From: Candidatus Levybacteria bacterium RBG_16_35_11
GTDB lineage: Bacteria > Patescibacteriota > Microgenomatia > Levybacterales > UBA12049
Assembly: GCA_001781995.1 (NCBI GenBank)
Contig: MFNH01000040.1
Span: 72,741-118,715, forward strand
Length of the DNA: 45,975 nt
Direction: 5' to 3'
Under the pieces are notes generated by a model. The model ran no database searches. It saw only the letters and a list, made by a program, of their open reading frames with translations, and was not told the origin of the DNA. A program made the translations under genes and the position numbers. Of the stretch, positions 14,493 through 22,835 are shown piece by piece. The first letter of the stretch is position 1. Each line of letters opens with the position of its first letter.

Positions 14493-15245
14493 ATGAAAAA
14501 ATCGATGAATGCAAAAATGGACTACAATTATTTTCACAGAAAAACAAGTGTTCAAACTAAAACTATTGGAAAGAAAAATTATACATATAGATTCTTAGTG
14601 GAAACCTTAAATAAATATAAATATAAAGATAAGGAAATTTTGGATATAGGATGCGGTTCAGGAGCAATTGATTTTTATTTAGCAAGAAATGCTTCATATG
14701 TTTTGGGCATAGACATATCGGAAAACGCTATTAAAAAATGTAAGGAAAGTAGCAGATTACTTGGATTACAAAACAATACGCTATTCAAGGTGGTAGATTT
14801 TCCAAGAAATTTTATAAAACAGAAATTCGATATAATTATTTGCTCTGAGGTTTTAGAACATTTGAAAGAAGATGAATTAGCTATTAAGCAAATTAAGAAG
14901 ATGCTAAAAAATAACGGAATTGCAATAATATCAGTCCCATCTAAAAATGCCCCACTTTATAAATGGGGATTTGCTTCAGATTTTGACAGGGGGGTTGGCC
15001 ATTTAAGAAGGTATTCGATAAATGACCTATCTTCCTTACTTAAAAATGCTGGTCTTACAATTGTTGAAGTAAGAAAGATCGAAGGATTGCTGAGAAATTT
15101 CCTTTTTTTAAATAGAAATGCAGGCAAATTGATAAAGTTTCTAAAATCTTATTTATCTGACATAACTACTATGTTAGATAAGGCACTAATTCTATTATTT
15201 GGTGAGTCAAATATTTTAATCGTTGCTAAAAATAAGAAATCATGA
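14493..15245 (+). CDS. Class I SAM-dependent methyltransferase
   Basis: This is a cytoplasmic methyltransferase of the UbiG/Methyltransf_11-like type, 250 aa. The SAM-binding motif I is ILDIGCGSGAIDFYLA, then VLGIDISENAIKKC (acidic ribose contact), DIIICSEVLEHL, and LKNNGIAIISVPSKNAP. No membrane helix is clear. It is the first gene of a plus-strand unit and overlaps the following GT4 gene by ATGA, so it probably modifies a glycan or lipid intermediate. A quinone pathway role is unlikely given the context. The target atom (O or C) cannot be told. Confidence 0.85.
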   Translation: MKKSMNAKMDYNYFHRKTSVQTKTIGKKNYTYRFLVETLNKYKYKDKEILDIGCGSGAIDFYLARNASYVLGIDISENAIKKCKESSRLLGLQNNTLFKVVDFPRNFIKQKFDIIICSEVLEHLKEDELAIKQIKKMLKNNGIAIISVPSKNAPLYKWGFASDFDRGVGHLRRYSINDLSSLLKNAGLTIVEVRKIEGLLRNFLFLNRNAGKLIKFLKSYLSDITTMLDKALILLFGESNILIVAKNKKS

Positions 15246-16309
15246 AGATTGTGTTTTTAACGAGGAGGTTTTGGCCGGAAATAGGCGGGGTGGAAAAGCA
15301 TACCTTAGAGGTGGGGAAGAGGTTAGTGGCAAGAGGGCACGAGCTTATAGTTGTAACGGAAACTCCGAAAAATCAAGCCTCTAGTAACGGTAATCAATCA
15401 GGGGTTTCGAGTGCTAGGCAGACGGGAAAAATCCTCGGAATTAAGATTGAAAGGATTGAAGCCGGAATCGAAAACTGGTTTAAAAAGTTCAGGGTTTGGA
15501 AACAGCTATGGGGCAAAAAAGACATTTTTAAAAAAGCCGATATAGTTCACTGTCATGATGTTCTCTTCTGGTATTTACCTTTTAGACTAATCTATCCTCA
15601 CAAACCGGTATATGTTACTTTTCATGGCTACGAAGGAAATAAAATTCCGGGAGATAAGGCTATTTTTAGCCACAAATTAGCTGAAATCTTTACAAAGGGA
15701 AATATTTGCATTGGTAATTTTTACAAAAAATGGTATGGGACTAACGCAACAACGGTAAGTTACGGGGCAATTGAGCCAGAAAAGAATGTCTCATTCAAAA
15801 TGCCCGGGAAAGTAAAGAAAATATTATTTGCGGGAAGACTAGAAGATGAAACCGGAATTATGGAATACTTAAGAGCTTTAATGCTGCTGCCGAAAAGATT
15901 TAAATATTCTATGGATATTTTAGGAGACGGCTCGCTTTTAAATGAGGCAAAAAATTTTTGTAAAGAGAATAAAATAAATGCCAAATTTCATGGTTTCGTA
16001 AAAAACGTTGATAAATATACAAAAAATGCCGACTATGTTTTTGTTTCCAGATATTTGGGGATTTTAGAAACATTGGTGTTGAAAAAACCTGTTTTTGCCG
16101 TTTATAACAATAAAATAAAAAAAGACTATTTAAAAATGACACCATTTAAAGATTTTATCTTTATAGAAAAAAATGCTGAAGAAATAGCACATGATTTACT
16201 AAAGGGAATATCAAAAGAAAAGATAGAAGATGGTTACAAGTGGGCTATAAAACAAACCTGGGATAAAATGGTTGAAAACTATCTATCTCTTTGGGGAATT
16301 TCTTCTTAA
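15242..16309 (+). CDS. Family 4 glycosyltransferase, 355 aa
   Basis: This is a GT-B fold retaining transferase. The N-domain opens MKIVFLTRRFWPEIGGVEKHT, with the glycine loop for donor or acceptor, and DIVHCHDVLFWYLPF. The C-domain starts at KKILFAGRLEDETGI and continues with DILGDG and KFHGFVKN. The usual E-x7-E region reads VSRYLGILETLVLKKP, so the first catalytic Glu seems replaced; activity should be checked. It is translationally coupled to the upstream methyltransferase by ATGA. It overlaps the convergent membrane protein gene by 27 bp at its 3' end. Confidence 0.87.
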   Translation: MKIVFLTRRFWPEIGGVEKHTLEVGKRLVARGHELIVVTETPKNQASSNGNQSGVSSARQTGKILGIKIERIEAGIENWFKKFRVWKQLWGKKDIFKKADIVHCHDVLFWYLPFRLIYPHKPVYVTFHGYEGNKIPGDKAIFSHKLAEIFTKGNICIGNFYKKWYGTNATTVSYGAIEPEKNVSFKMPGKVKKILFAGRLEDETGIMEYLRALMLLPKRFKYSMDILGDGSLLNEAKNFCKENKINAKFHGFVKNVDKYTKNADYVFVSRYLGILETLVLKKPVFAVYNNKIKKDYLKMTPFKDFIFIEKNAEEIAHDLLKGISKEKIEDGYKWAIKQTWDKMVENYLSLWGISS

Positions 16310-18040
16310 TCTTTTTATTTTAATCTTCTGAAGAATGATAAGATAAGAAATAAACGCTAGGAATCCTAATAAACTAGCATGATAAGAATACGTCCTGTCT
16401 GGAGTATCCTCGAAAGAAAGTTCAATGTTGTATTTGCCCTCTGGCAGTTTAAAAGTAATTATTCCTGGGAATTTTTTATTTTTATAATTTATATTTTCAA
16501 CTTTTCCATTAACTTTTAGTGTCCAGCCCGGGAAATAGATTGTTTTTTCCATAAATTCTGTGGAGTTTTTAACTAATAAATTATAGTTATGATGATATGG
16601 TGTTCTTTTGAGTTCCTTTATTAACGCATCTCCTTTTATAATTTCCAAATGTTTTGCGTCAAATGGAATTTTAGAAGGATCAACCCAATTCGGTGCAGAC
16701 GCCTCTACTCCGGCAAAAGTGGCGTGACTAGGAGGGGTATTCATAATTCCTTCAAGTATCTTATCGTCTATTTTAATCATTGCTCTATTTCCCCAATTCA
16801 ACATTGTATATCCAATTGTTATTCCGACTAGAATAATTGTGAATGTCTTTTTATTTACAATTTTTGTAACTATCCCAGCCAAAATTGCGGTAAAAAGTGA
16901 AACCAGCACCAGAAGTCGTATGGAAAATTGAAAACTTTTTATAAATGGAACAGTAAACCAGACTGGAGAAGAAACGGGAAGAATCATAAATACTAAAAAG
17001 AAAAAAATTACTAGGGAAAAAATTAATAAATTTTTAATTTTTCCGTCAAGCTTTTTTCTAAAAAGAAATATGAGAGAAAGAAAAACAACTAAAATCTGCG
17101 TATAACCGATTATCAAAGAAAGTTCTCCTTTATGTCCTTGAAAGAGAAAACCCAATCTGTATGGGGAATAAAGTATTTGCCAAAAAGAGGATGGGAAAAT
17201 TACGGTGGAAGGTTGAATATATTTAGATTCGACTAAGATAGGGAACCAGTAAAAAGCCGAAAGCCAAAGTGCAAAAATTAGAAAAACAAGGTAGTTTAAG
17301 ATATTTGATATCCTAAACTTACCCTTTTGATAGGAAAGAAAAACTGCATAAAGAATAAGAATTGGTAAAAGCGAAACCGCAACTACCTGATGGGTTAAGA
17401 TAAGAAGAAAAAAAGCTAGGGTCAGGAAAAATAAATATTTTAATTTCCCTTCATCCATAAACTTTTTTGTTAAATATAAAAGAAGAGGGGGGAAAACAAA
17501 AGAAAGACTTTCAGCAATAGTTGCCCGAAAATGCATATCTACCAAATGATAGGGGGCAAACAGATAAAAAGTTGCGGAAACAAAAGCAAATGTTCTATTT
17601 TTTAGTTCTTCTTTTGCCCATAAATACATTCCTATTCCCGAAGCGATGAACGATAAGGCAAAAACTATTTTCATACTATTTAAGAAGGAAAAGCCTAAAA
17701 GATGAATCATTGATCCAAAGAAATATGGAAGTTGATAAGCAAACATTGCATAAGGATCTCCAAATCCGCCGTAAAATTCGGACGTCCATCTAGGGAGAGA
17801 ATATTCTGTAAATAAAACATTAAAGTAAGAAATTGTTCGCATCGTATGGTAATTTAAATCGCCGCTTTGATATGACCCGCTTCTAAAAATACTTACTATA
17901 GGTAGAAGGGAGATTAAAATTAAAAGATAAAAGATGTTAATTTTTTTCTTAGGATAAATATAACGGTAGAAAAGAACTGAAATCAAAAGCAGTAAAGAAA
18001 GAATAAGGTTCACTATAATCATGTGGTAGGAAGGTAACAT
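16283..18040 (-). CDS. Multipass membrane protein, PTPS-related/GT-C-like
   Basis: A polytopic membrane protein of about 585 aa with roughly 11-13 hydrophobic helices and a C-terminal soluble beta-rich domain (about 420-560, with PGWTLKVNGKVENINY and GIITFKLPEGKYNIELSF) before a final helix. The region RSGSYQSGDLNYHTMR, then PRWTSEFYGGFGDPYAMFAYQLPYF, resembles the membrane family named 6-pyruvoyl-tetrahydropterin-synthase-related and YfhO-like GT-C proteins, which are likely lipid-linked sugar transferases. The frame opens at TTG 18070; I prefer ATG 18040, and ATG 18022 is also possible. Convergent overlap with the GT4 gene is 27 bp. The sugar and acceptor are unknown. Confidence 0.75.
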   Translation of the reverse strand: MLPSYHMIIVNLILSLLLLISVLFYRYIYPKKKINIFYLLILISLLPIVSIFRSGSYQSGDLNYHTMRTISYFNVLFTEYSLPRWTSEFYGGFGDPYAMFAYQLPYFFGSMIHLLGFSFLNSMKIVFALSFIASGIGMYLWAKEELKNRTFAFVSATFYLFAPYHLVDMHFRATIAESLSFVFPPLLLYLTKKFMDEGKLKYLFFLTLAFFLLILTHQVVAVSLLPILILYAVFLSYQKGKFRISNILNYLVFLIFALWLSAFYWFPILVESKYIQPSTVIFPSSFWQILYSPYRLGFLFQGHKGELSLIIGYTQILVVFLSLIFLFRKKLDGKIKNLLIFSLVIFFFLVFMILPVSSPVWFTVPFIKSFQFSIRLLVLVSLFTAILAGIVTKIVNKKTFTIILVGITIGYTMLNWGNRAMIKIDDKILEGIMNTPPSHATFAGVEASAPNWVDPSKIPFDAKHLEIIKGDALIKELKRTPYHHNYNLLVKNSTEFMEKTIYFPGWTLKVNGKVENINYKNKKFPGIITFKLPEGKYNIELSFEDTPDRTYSYHASLLGFLAFISYLIILQKIKIKRLRRNSPKR

Positions 18041-18053
18041 AAGGCTTTGATAG

Positions 18054-18062
18054 TGATATAAT
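18054..18062 (+). promoter_or_regulatory. Extended -10 element for the 18074 GT2 gene
   Basis: TGA-TATAAT (18054-18062) lies 11 nt before the GTG start at 18074. The -35 position at 17 nt reads GTAACA (18034-18039), a poor match, so this would rely on the extended -10. Confidence 0.45.
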
Positions 18063-18073
18063 AATCGCAAATA

Positions 18074-19018
18074 GTGGCAAATTCAAGAATTAAAGCATCT
18101 TTGGTGACAACTGTCTACAATGAAGAAGATTCAATAGGGGATTTCTTAAACTCAATAAGACCCCAAACTATTAAACCTTCGGAAATAATAATCGTAGATG
18201 CCGACTCAAAAGATAAAACCCAAGAAATAATAAGGAAATTTATTAAAGGAAACAAAAAATTAAATATTAAGCTTTTTATAAAAAGAGGGAATAGGTCGAT
18301 TGGTAGAAACGAAGGAATTAAGAAGGCAAAAAATGAAATTATTGCTGTAACAGATGTAGGATGCATATTGAGCAAGAATTGGTTTGAGGAAATTATTAAA
18401 CCTTTTAAAAATTCAAAAATTGATGTGGTAGCTGGTTTTTACGAACCTCTTTTCGAAAATACCTTTCAAAAGTCTTTGTCCACATACACCTGTGTAATGA
18501 GAGATGAGTTGAGTGAAGATTTTTTGCCTTCCTCAAGATCAATTAGTTTTAAAAAAACAGCATGGAAAAAAGTTGGGGGATATCCTGAAAATCTTAATAC
18601 CTGCGAAGATCTGGTATTCGCAAGCAAACTTAAAGAATACGGTTTTAAATTTTCTGTAAATAGTGGGGCAGTTGTTAATTGGCCGCAAAGAAAAAATATA
18701 TTAGAAGCTTTTTTTCAATTCTACGCTTATGCGTTAGGAGACGGTAAGGCCCACTATTTTAGAAGGGGAACGCCATTTCTATTTCTTAGGTTTTTTTTAC
18801 TTTTGGCTTTAATTGTTTTGTCTTTAAGAGATTCATCCATTTTCTACTTACTAATATTTTTAACATTTCTATATATGATTTGGTCAATTTTTAAAAACTA
18901 CAAATATGTTAAAAAAAGTTTGGCTTTTATTTATTTACCGCTTCTGCAAATTACTTCCGACATTGCCGTTTTTTTCGGAACAAGTATAGGATTTATAAAA
19001 AGCTTCAAGGATAATTGA
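18074..19018 (+). CDS. Family 2 glycosyltransferase with membrane tail
   Basis: A GT2 enzyme of 314 aa starting at GTG 18074. The catalytic domain (about 8-220) has ASLVTTVYNEEDSIGDFL, EIIIVDADSKDKTQEI, a nucleotide/metal region AVTDVGCIL, then WFEEIIKPF and acceptor-region NTCEDLVFASKL (an ED motif of processive-like GT2s). Three hydrophobic segments follow (about 235-310), anchoring it to the membrane. It is divergent from the PTPS-related membrane gene. CapE-like follows 34 bp later with its own promoter. It probably adds a sugar to a lipid-linked intermediate. Confidence 0.85.
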   Translation: MANSRIKASLVTTVYNEEDSIGDFLNSIRPQTIKPSEIIIVDADSKDKTQEIIRKFIKGNKKLNIKLFIKRGNRSIGRNEGIKKAKNEIIAVTDVGCILSKNWFEEIIKPFKNSKIDVVAGFYEPLFENTFQKSLSTYTCVMRDELSEDFLPSSRSISFKKTAWKKVGGYPENLNTCEDLVFASKLKEYGFKFSVNSGAVVNWPQRKNILEAFFQFYAYALGDGKAHYFRRGTPFLFLRFFLLLALIVLSLRDSSIFYLLIFLTFLYMIWSIFKNYKYVKKSLAFIYLPLLQITSDIAVFFGTSIGFIKSFKDN

Positions 19019-19043
19019 CTTTAAAAATAGCTTGTGGGAAAAT
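19015..19043 (+). promoter_or_regulatory. Promoter of the CapE/FnlA-like gene
   Basis: TTGACT (19015-19020) contains the stop of the preceding GT2 gene, followed after 17 nt by GAAAAT (19038-19043) with TGG before it. The -10 ends 9 nt before ATG 19053, giving a leader of only a few bases. This also argues for ATG 19053 over the upstream in-frame TTG at 19032. Confidence 0.5.
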
Positions 19044-19052
19044 GAATCGCCT

Positions 19053-20111
19053 ATGGACACATCTATAACTCGCAAACTTAAAGGAAAGACAATTTTAATA
19101 ACCGGCGGGACAGGGTCTTTTGGAAATTCGGTTGTAGGAAGACTTCTTAAACTAAGACCTTTAAAAATAATAATTTTCTCCCGTGATGAAAAAAAGCAGT
19201 TTGACATGCGAAATGAATTTGATAATCCGAAACTTAGATTTGTAATTGGTGACGTTAGGGATAAAGAAACTATTAAGAAAGCTTGCAGGGGAGCAGATTA
19301 TATTTTTCACGCAGCAGCTCTAAAACAAGTTCCAACCTGCGAATTTTTTCCCATGGAAGCAGTTAAAACCAACATAATTGGAACACACAATGTACTTGAG
19401 GCGGCGATTGAGAATAAAGTGTCAAGAGTAGTTGTTCTTGGAACAGATAAAGCAGTTTATCCGATAAATGCAATTGGAATTTCCAAGGCAATGATGGAAA
19501 AAGTAATGATAGCAGAATCAAAAAGCTACGATGGAGACAAAGAAATAAAAACTGTATTATGCGGAGTTAGATATGGAAACGTGCTTTACACAAGGGGATC
19601 GGTTATTCCGTATTTTGTCGATTTGATAAAGAAAAATAAAAGATTACCTGTTACCGATTTTAAAATGACAAGGTTTTTACTGCCCCTTGACGATGCTGTC
19701 TCTTTAGTTTTATACGCATTAATAAAAGGAAAAGCAGGCTACATTTATGTTAAAAAATCTCCCGCTTGCACTTTAGAGACATTGGCTAAAGCAATTTGTC
19801 AGATATTTAATTTTGAAAAAGGGTTTTTCGAAGTTGGGATAAGGGCAGGAGAAAAAGTTCATGAAACTCTGGTTACAGAAGAAGAATTAATAAGATCTGT
19901 CGAAAAAAGAGGATATTTTGAAATACCCCCGGAAAGCCAGGGACTGGATTACAATAAATACTTCTATAGGGGAACAAGAGCTGATTTACACAGAGTAAAG
20001 GCGTTTACTTCTGCCTCAACTATACAGCTTAACGTTAAACAAACAGTGAAAATGCTTCTTAAGTTACCGGAAATAAAAGAAGAATTAAAAAAACTAGGCA
20101 AAAAGAGATAA
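19053..20111 (+). CDS. UDP-GlcNAc 4,6-dehydratase/5-epimerase, CapE/FnlA-like
   Basis: A polysaccharide-biosynthesis SDR of 352 aa that would oxidise UDP-GlcNAc at C4, dehydrate C5-C6 and epimerise C5. The NAD motif is G18GTGSFG24, then DVRDKETI, HAAALKQVP and GTDKAVYPINAIGISKAMM. The TDKAVYPINA context matches CapE/FnlA rather than PseB. CapE/FnlA and WbpM types have Met where other SDRs have the catalytic Tyr; here that place is I141 with K145. Most of the matching reductase and 2-epimerase set lies on the opposite strand at 20809-22832. Its 3' end overlaps the convergent GT2 gene by 18 bp. Confidence 0.87.
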   Translation: MDTSITRKLKGKTILITGGTGSFGNSVVGRLLKLRPLKIIIFSRDEKKQFDMRNEFDNPKLRFVIGDVRDKETIKKACRGADYIFHAAALKQVPTCEFFPMEAVKTNIIGTHNVLEAAIENKVSRVVVLGTDKAVYPINAIGISKAMMEKVMIAESKSYDGDKEIKTVLCGVRYGNVLYTRGSVIPYFVDLIKKNKRLPVTDFKMTRFLLPLDDAVSLVLYALIKGKAGYIYVKKSPACTLETLAKAICQIFNFEKGFFEVGIRAGEKVHETLVTEEELIRSVEKRGYFEIPPESQGLDYNKYFYRGTRADLHRVKAFTSASTIQLNVKQTVKMLLKLPEIKEELKKLGKKR

Positions 20112-20825
20112 AATTAAATACTTGAAGTAATCGTAAAAAATCCTCGGCGTATATTTAAAGTGTGATTTAGAGTCTTTTCTTGCAGTGAGGATGTTTGGAA
20201 TCTCTGTAAATTTTGAGTTTTTCTTTTTAAGATGGTAAATTTCCTCAAGTATTATTGAAAAATTATTTTCCTTAAACCTTACCCCTTTTAGCTTACTTAG
20301 CCTAACCATTTTGAATCCGTTTGTATAATCACTGATTCCTAAGTTGAAAAATAAACCAGCCATACCATTTCCAACAATAGAAATAACGCGTCTAAAAAGG
20401 GGGACGTTTACTACTTTTCCATTATCTATATATCTGGATGCCTTAACGCAATCAACATTATCTGACATAGCCGAAACAAAATCATGAATATATTTAGGAT
20501 CATTAGTAAGATCCGAATCCATAGTTATGTAGTATTCAAACCCATCTTTTATTGCCCATTTTATTCCCGTGCTTAATGCATATCCATAACCTCTATTTTT
20601 TTCGTAGCTTATAATCTTAAGTCTAGATTTATGAAATTTCTTTTTTCTTTTTAAAATATCTAATGTTTTATCTTTGCTTCCGTCATTTACGACAATTAAC
20701 CTTGTGTGTTTCTTTACCTTTTTTATTTCCGCAATAACTCTATCCACACATTTTTCAGCTGAAACTTCCTCATTGAACATGGGGATAATAATGGCGATTG
20801 ATTCTTTTTTAAATTTTAATCCCAT
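20094..20825 (-). CDS. DPM1-like GT2, polyprenyl-phosphate sugar synthase
   Basis: A GT2 enzyme of 243 aa resembling dolichol-phosphate mannosyltransferase, which moves a hexose from a nucleotide donor to polyprenyl phosphate. Motifs are IAIIIPMFNEEVSAEKCV, LIVVNDGSKDKT, NRGYGYALSTGIKWA, the DxD as MDSDLTNDP, and DYTNGFKMVRLSKL near the C-terminus. It has no C-terminal flippase-like membrane domain. The lipid-linked sugar made would be the donor for the GT-C membrane proteins in this locus. Its start overlaps the 2-epimerase gene end by 17 nt, so it is the last gene of a minus-strand unit from 24092. Confidence 0.85.
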   Translation of the reverse strand: MGLKFKKESIAIIIPMFNEEVSAEKCVDRVIAEIKKVKKHTRLIVVNDGSKDKTLDILKRKKKFHKSRLKIISYEKNRGYGYALSTGIKWAIKDGFEYYITMDSDLTNDPKYIHDFVSAMSDNVDCVKASRYIDNGKVVNVPLFRRVISIVGNGMAGLFFNLGISDYTNGFKMVRLSKLKGVRFKENNFSIILEEIYHLKKKNSKFTEIPNILTARKDSKSHFKYTPRIFYDYFKYLILSLFA

Positions 20826-21999
20826 CTTCCATAAAAGACCTTGTTATTGGTAAATGATTATCCTTTGGTAAATGCCCTCTCAATTTATTTGTTCTTAATC
20901 TTCTAATAATATCTTTTGCAATTCTCTCAGATGCCTTCCCGTCTCCTAATGTGTGCTTCCATCTTGTTCCCGTTATTTTCTCAAGTTTCTTAAATACAAT
21001 CTCCGGAGTATATTTCAAGGGTTGATCAGGGTCAAATTTTACACATCCTTTAACATCGTAGACCTGAGGTCTTTCTGTCGACTTTCTGACGTTGATGCAG
21101 GGAATGTTTAATACACATGCTTCTTCATTAAGTGTTCCCGAATCAGTAATTACCGCTTTGCTATGTGTTAAAAGAATCAAGATTTCTTCATAACCGATTG
21201 GGTCGACTATAATTACATTTTTAGGCAAATTTAGTTTTCTTTCTTTAATTATTTTTTGGGTTCTGTAGCTTGCAACAAAATAAACAGGATATTTAGCATT
21301 TTTAAGTAGATTTATTATTGCATCAAAAGATTTATCTATGTGAACATTTTCTCGTCTATGACAGGTCATCAAATAATAGTTCCCATCTATGATTCCCCTG
21401 TTTTTAAAAAATTCTTTTGTGGTTTTTTTTTCAAACTTTTTCTTTTGTTTGAAATAAAATTCGTTTAAAATGTCAACGATCGGATTCCTAACTACAACAA
21501 TGTTTTTGGGATTTAGTCCCTCTGCAATTCCTCTTTGCTTATATTCCTCTTCGTAGGTGTAGATAACATCAGATAAATGATCGATCATCGTCCTGTATTT
21601 TTCCTCGGGCATTCTCCAGTCATAAGAATGCCAACATCCTTCGATGTGTATAATTGGAATATTTAACTGGCCAGCAGCAAGGCAGCCTGCTGTTGTATTT
21701 GTATCTCCTAAAAAAACAATAGTGTCAGGTTTAATCTTTTCCAACAGGGGATATAGCTTCATAATCAGTTGCCCCGAAACTTCGGCGTCTGTTTCTCCCC
21801 TGCATCCCAATTCGTAATCTGCTTTTCGAACATTTAACTCTCTGAAAAAAATAGCCTTCAAGTTATCCGAATAATTCTGTCCTGACCAGACAAAAATAGT
21901 TTCTATGTCTTTTGCCTTTTCTAAAAATCTAAGAATTAGAACAGCTCTTATTAAATCGGGTCTTAATCCTAAAACAAATACTAATTTCTTTTTTTTCAT
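20809..21999 (-). CDS. UDP-HexNAc 2-epimerase, WecB/FnlC-like
   Basis: A GT-B fold UDP-N-acetylglucosamine 2-epimerase family enzyme, 396 aa. It has GLRPDLIRAVLILRFLEK, DTIVFLGDTNTTAGCLAA, IPIIHIEGCWHSYD, the MTCHRRENVH region, and ITDSGTLNEEACVLNIP with CINVRKSTERPQ, all in family order. With the CapE-like and RmlD-like genes it forms the FnlA-B-C set, where the 2-epimerase finishes UDP-L-FucNAc (or UDP-L-QuiNAc in the Wbv variant). It overlaps its upstream reductase by 4 nt and the DPM1-like gene by 17 nt. UDP-ManNAc synthesis alone is a weaker alternative. Confidence 0.88.
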   Translation of the reverse strand: MKKKKLVFVLGLRPDLIRAVLILRFLEKAKDIETIFVWSGQNYSDNLKAIFFRELNVRKADYELGCRGETDAEVSGQLIMKLYPLLEKIKPDTIVFLGDTNTTAGCLAAGQLNIPIIHIEGCWHSYDWRMPEEKYRTMIDHLSDVIYTYEEEYKQRGIAEGLNPKNIVVVRNPIVDILNEFYFKQKKKFEKKTTKEFFKNRGIIDGNYYLMTCHRRENVHIDKSFDAIINLLKNAKYPVYFVASYRTQKIIKERKLNLPKNVIIVDPIGYEEILILLTHSKAVITDSGTLNEEACVLNIPCINVRKSTERPQVYDVKGCVKFDPDQPLKYTPEIVFKKLEKITGTRWKHTLGDGKASERIAKDIIRRLRTNKLRGHLPKDNHLPITRSFMEDGIKI

Positions 22000-22832
22000 T
22001 TAAAAAATTTAATTAGCTCCAAAATCTCCAAATTTAGATCTTTCTTTCCTGGAGGAATATTATAAATCGATTTAAGTCTTCTGTCTATTGGATATAGTGA
22101 TTGAGTTTTGCTAATTTTTTTATTTATTTTCGAAACATTCAGGAAGATTTTTATTAGATCGAATTTTGATATTGGTCCAAGAGGAGCATAATGGATTACA
22201 TAAGATTTTTTCCTGATCTTTTCAAAATTATCACCTTTAATTAAATACTCGCAGAGTTTGGCAAATTGAAGAGTAGTGCATCCCGACCAGATATGATTTA
22301 CATATCCGTTTATTTTATCTTCCGACTTTGCCCATTCCAATAATCCTTTATGACTTAGGGGATCGAGCCCAAGGATAGAAGTTCTAATATTTAATACATT
22401 AGTACTTTTTACCTCCCCTTTGAGTTTTGTTTTTCCGTAAAAAGAATCAGGTTTAGGCTTAGAATTTTCATAAACAACGCTACTAGCTGACGAAAAAACC
22501 GCGTCAGTTGAGATATGAATAACTTTTATCCCGTGTTTTGACGTAAGAGATACTAATTTTTTCGGAAATTTTGAATTAACCAAAGACATTCCCCTTTTAT
22601 CTTTTGAAGAGGGGAGTAGCCCTATGCAATTTATAATAAAATCAATCGTTTTTAAATCTTTGATTATTTTTTTAAAGTCTTTCTGTAGCGTAGGTGCGGA
22701 TAAATGATAATATTTTCTATCACTTCTGTCTGTTCCAAAAGTGTTTGGGTAAATTTGCCTCAAATATTTATAAACTGCTTGACCAAGCATTCCTTTTGCT
22801 CCAATTACTAATATTTTTTTCTCGTTTTTCAT
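21996..22832 (-). CDS. RmlD/FnlB-like NDP-4-keto-sugar reductase
   Basis: A short SDR of 278 aa of the dTDP-4-dehydrorhamnose reductase superfamily. The NADPH motif is IGAKGMLGQAVYKYL, then DFIINCIGLLPSS, HISTDAVFSS and YxxxK as YGKTKLKGE. It lacks the C-terminal cupin domain found in CapF. It would reduce the 4-keto UDP-sugar made by the CapE-like enzyme; the 2-epimerase overlapping its end by ATGA completes the route. Whether the product is the L-talo form (towards L-FucNAc) or L-rhamno form (towards L-QuiNAc) cannot be read from sequence. An rmlABC set is absent here, arguing against dTDP-rhamnose. Confidence 0.85.
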   Translation of the reverse strand: MKNEKKILVIGAKGMLGQAVYKYLRQIYPNTFGTDRSDRKYYHLSAPTLQKDFKKIIKDLKTIDFIINCIGLLPSSKDKRGMSLVNSKFPKKLVSLTSKHGIKVIHISTDAVFSSASSVVYENSKPKPDSFYGKTKLKGEVKSTNVLNIRTSILGLDPLSHKGLLEWAKSEDKINGYVNHIWSGCTTLQFAKLCEYLIKGDNFEKIRKKSYVIHYAPLGPISKFDLIKIFLNVSKINKKISKTQSLYPIDRRLKSIYNIPPGKKDLNLEILELIKFFK

Positions 22833-22835
22833 CTA

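Noticed and set aside
19053-20111. PseB-type dehydratase for pseudaminic acid
   Set aside because: The TDKAVYPINA context matches CapE/FnlA, and partner genes are reductase and 2-epimerase types, not PseC/G/I. The nearby DegT and GNAT genes are a separate unit.
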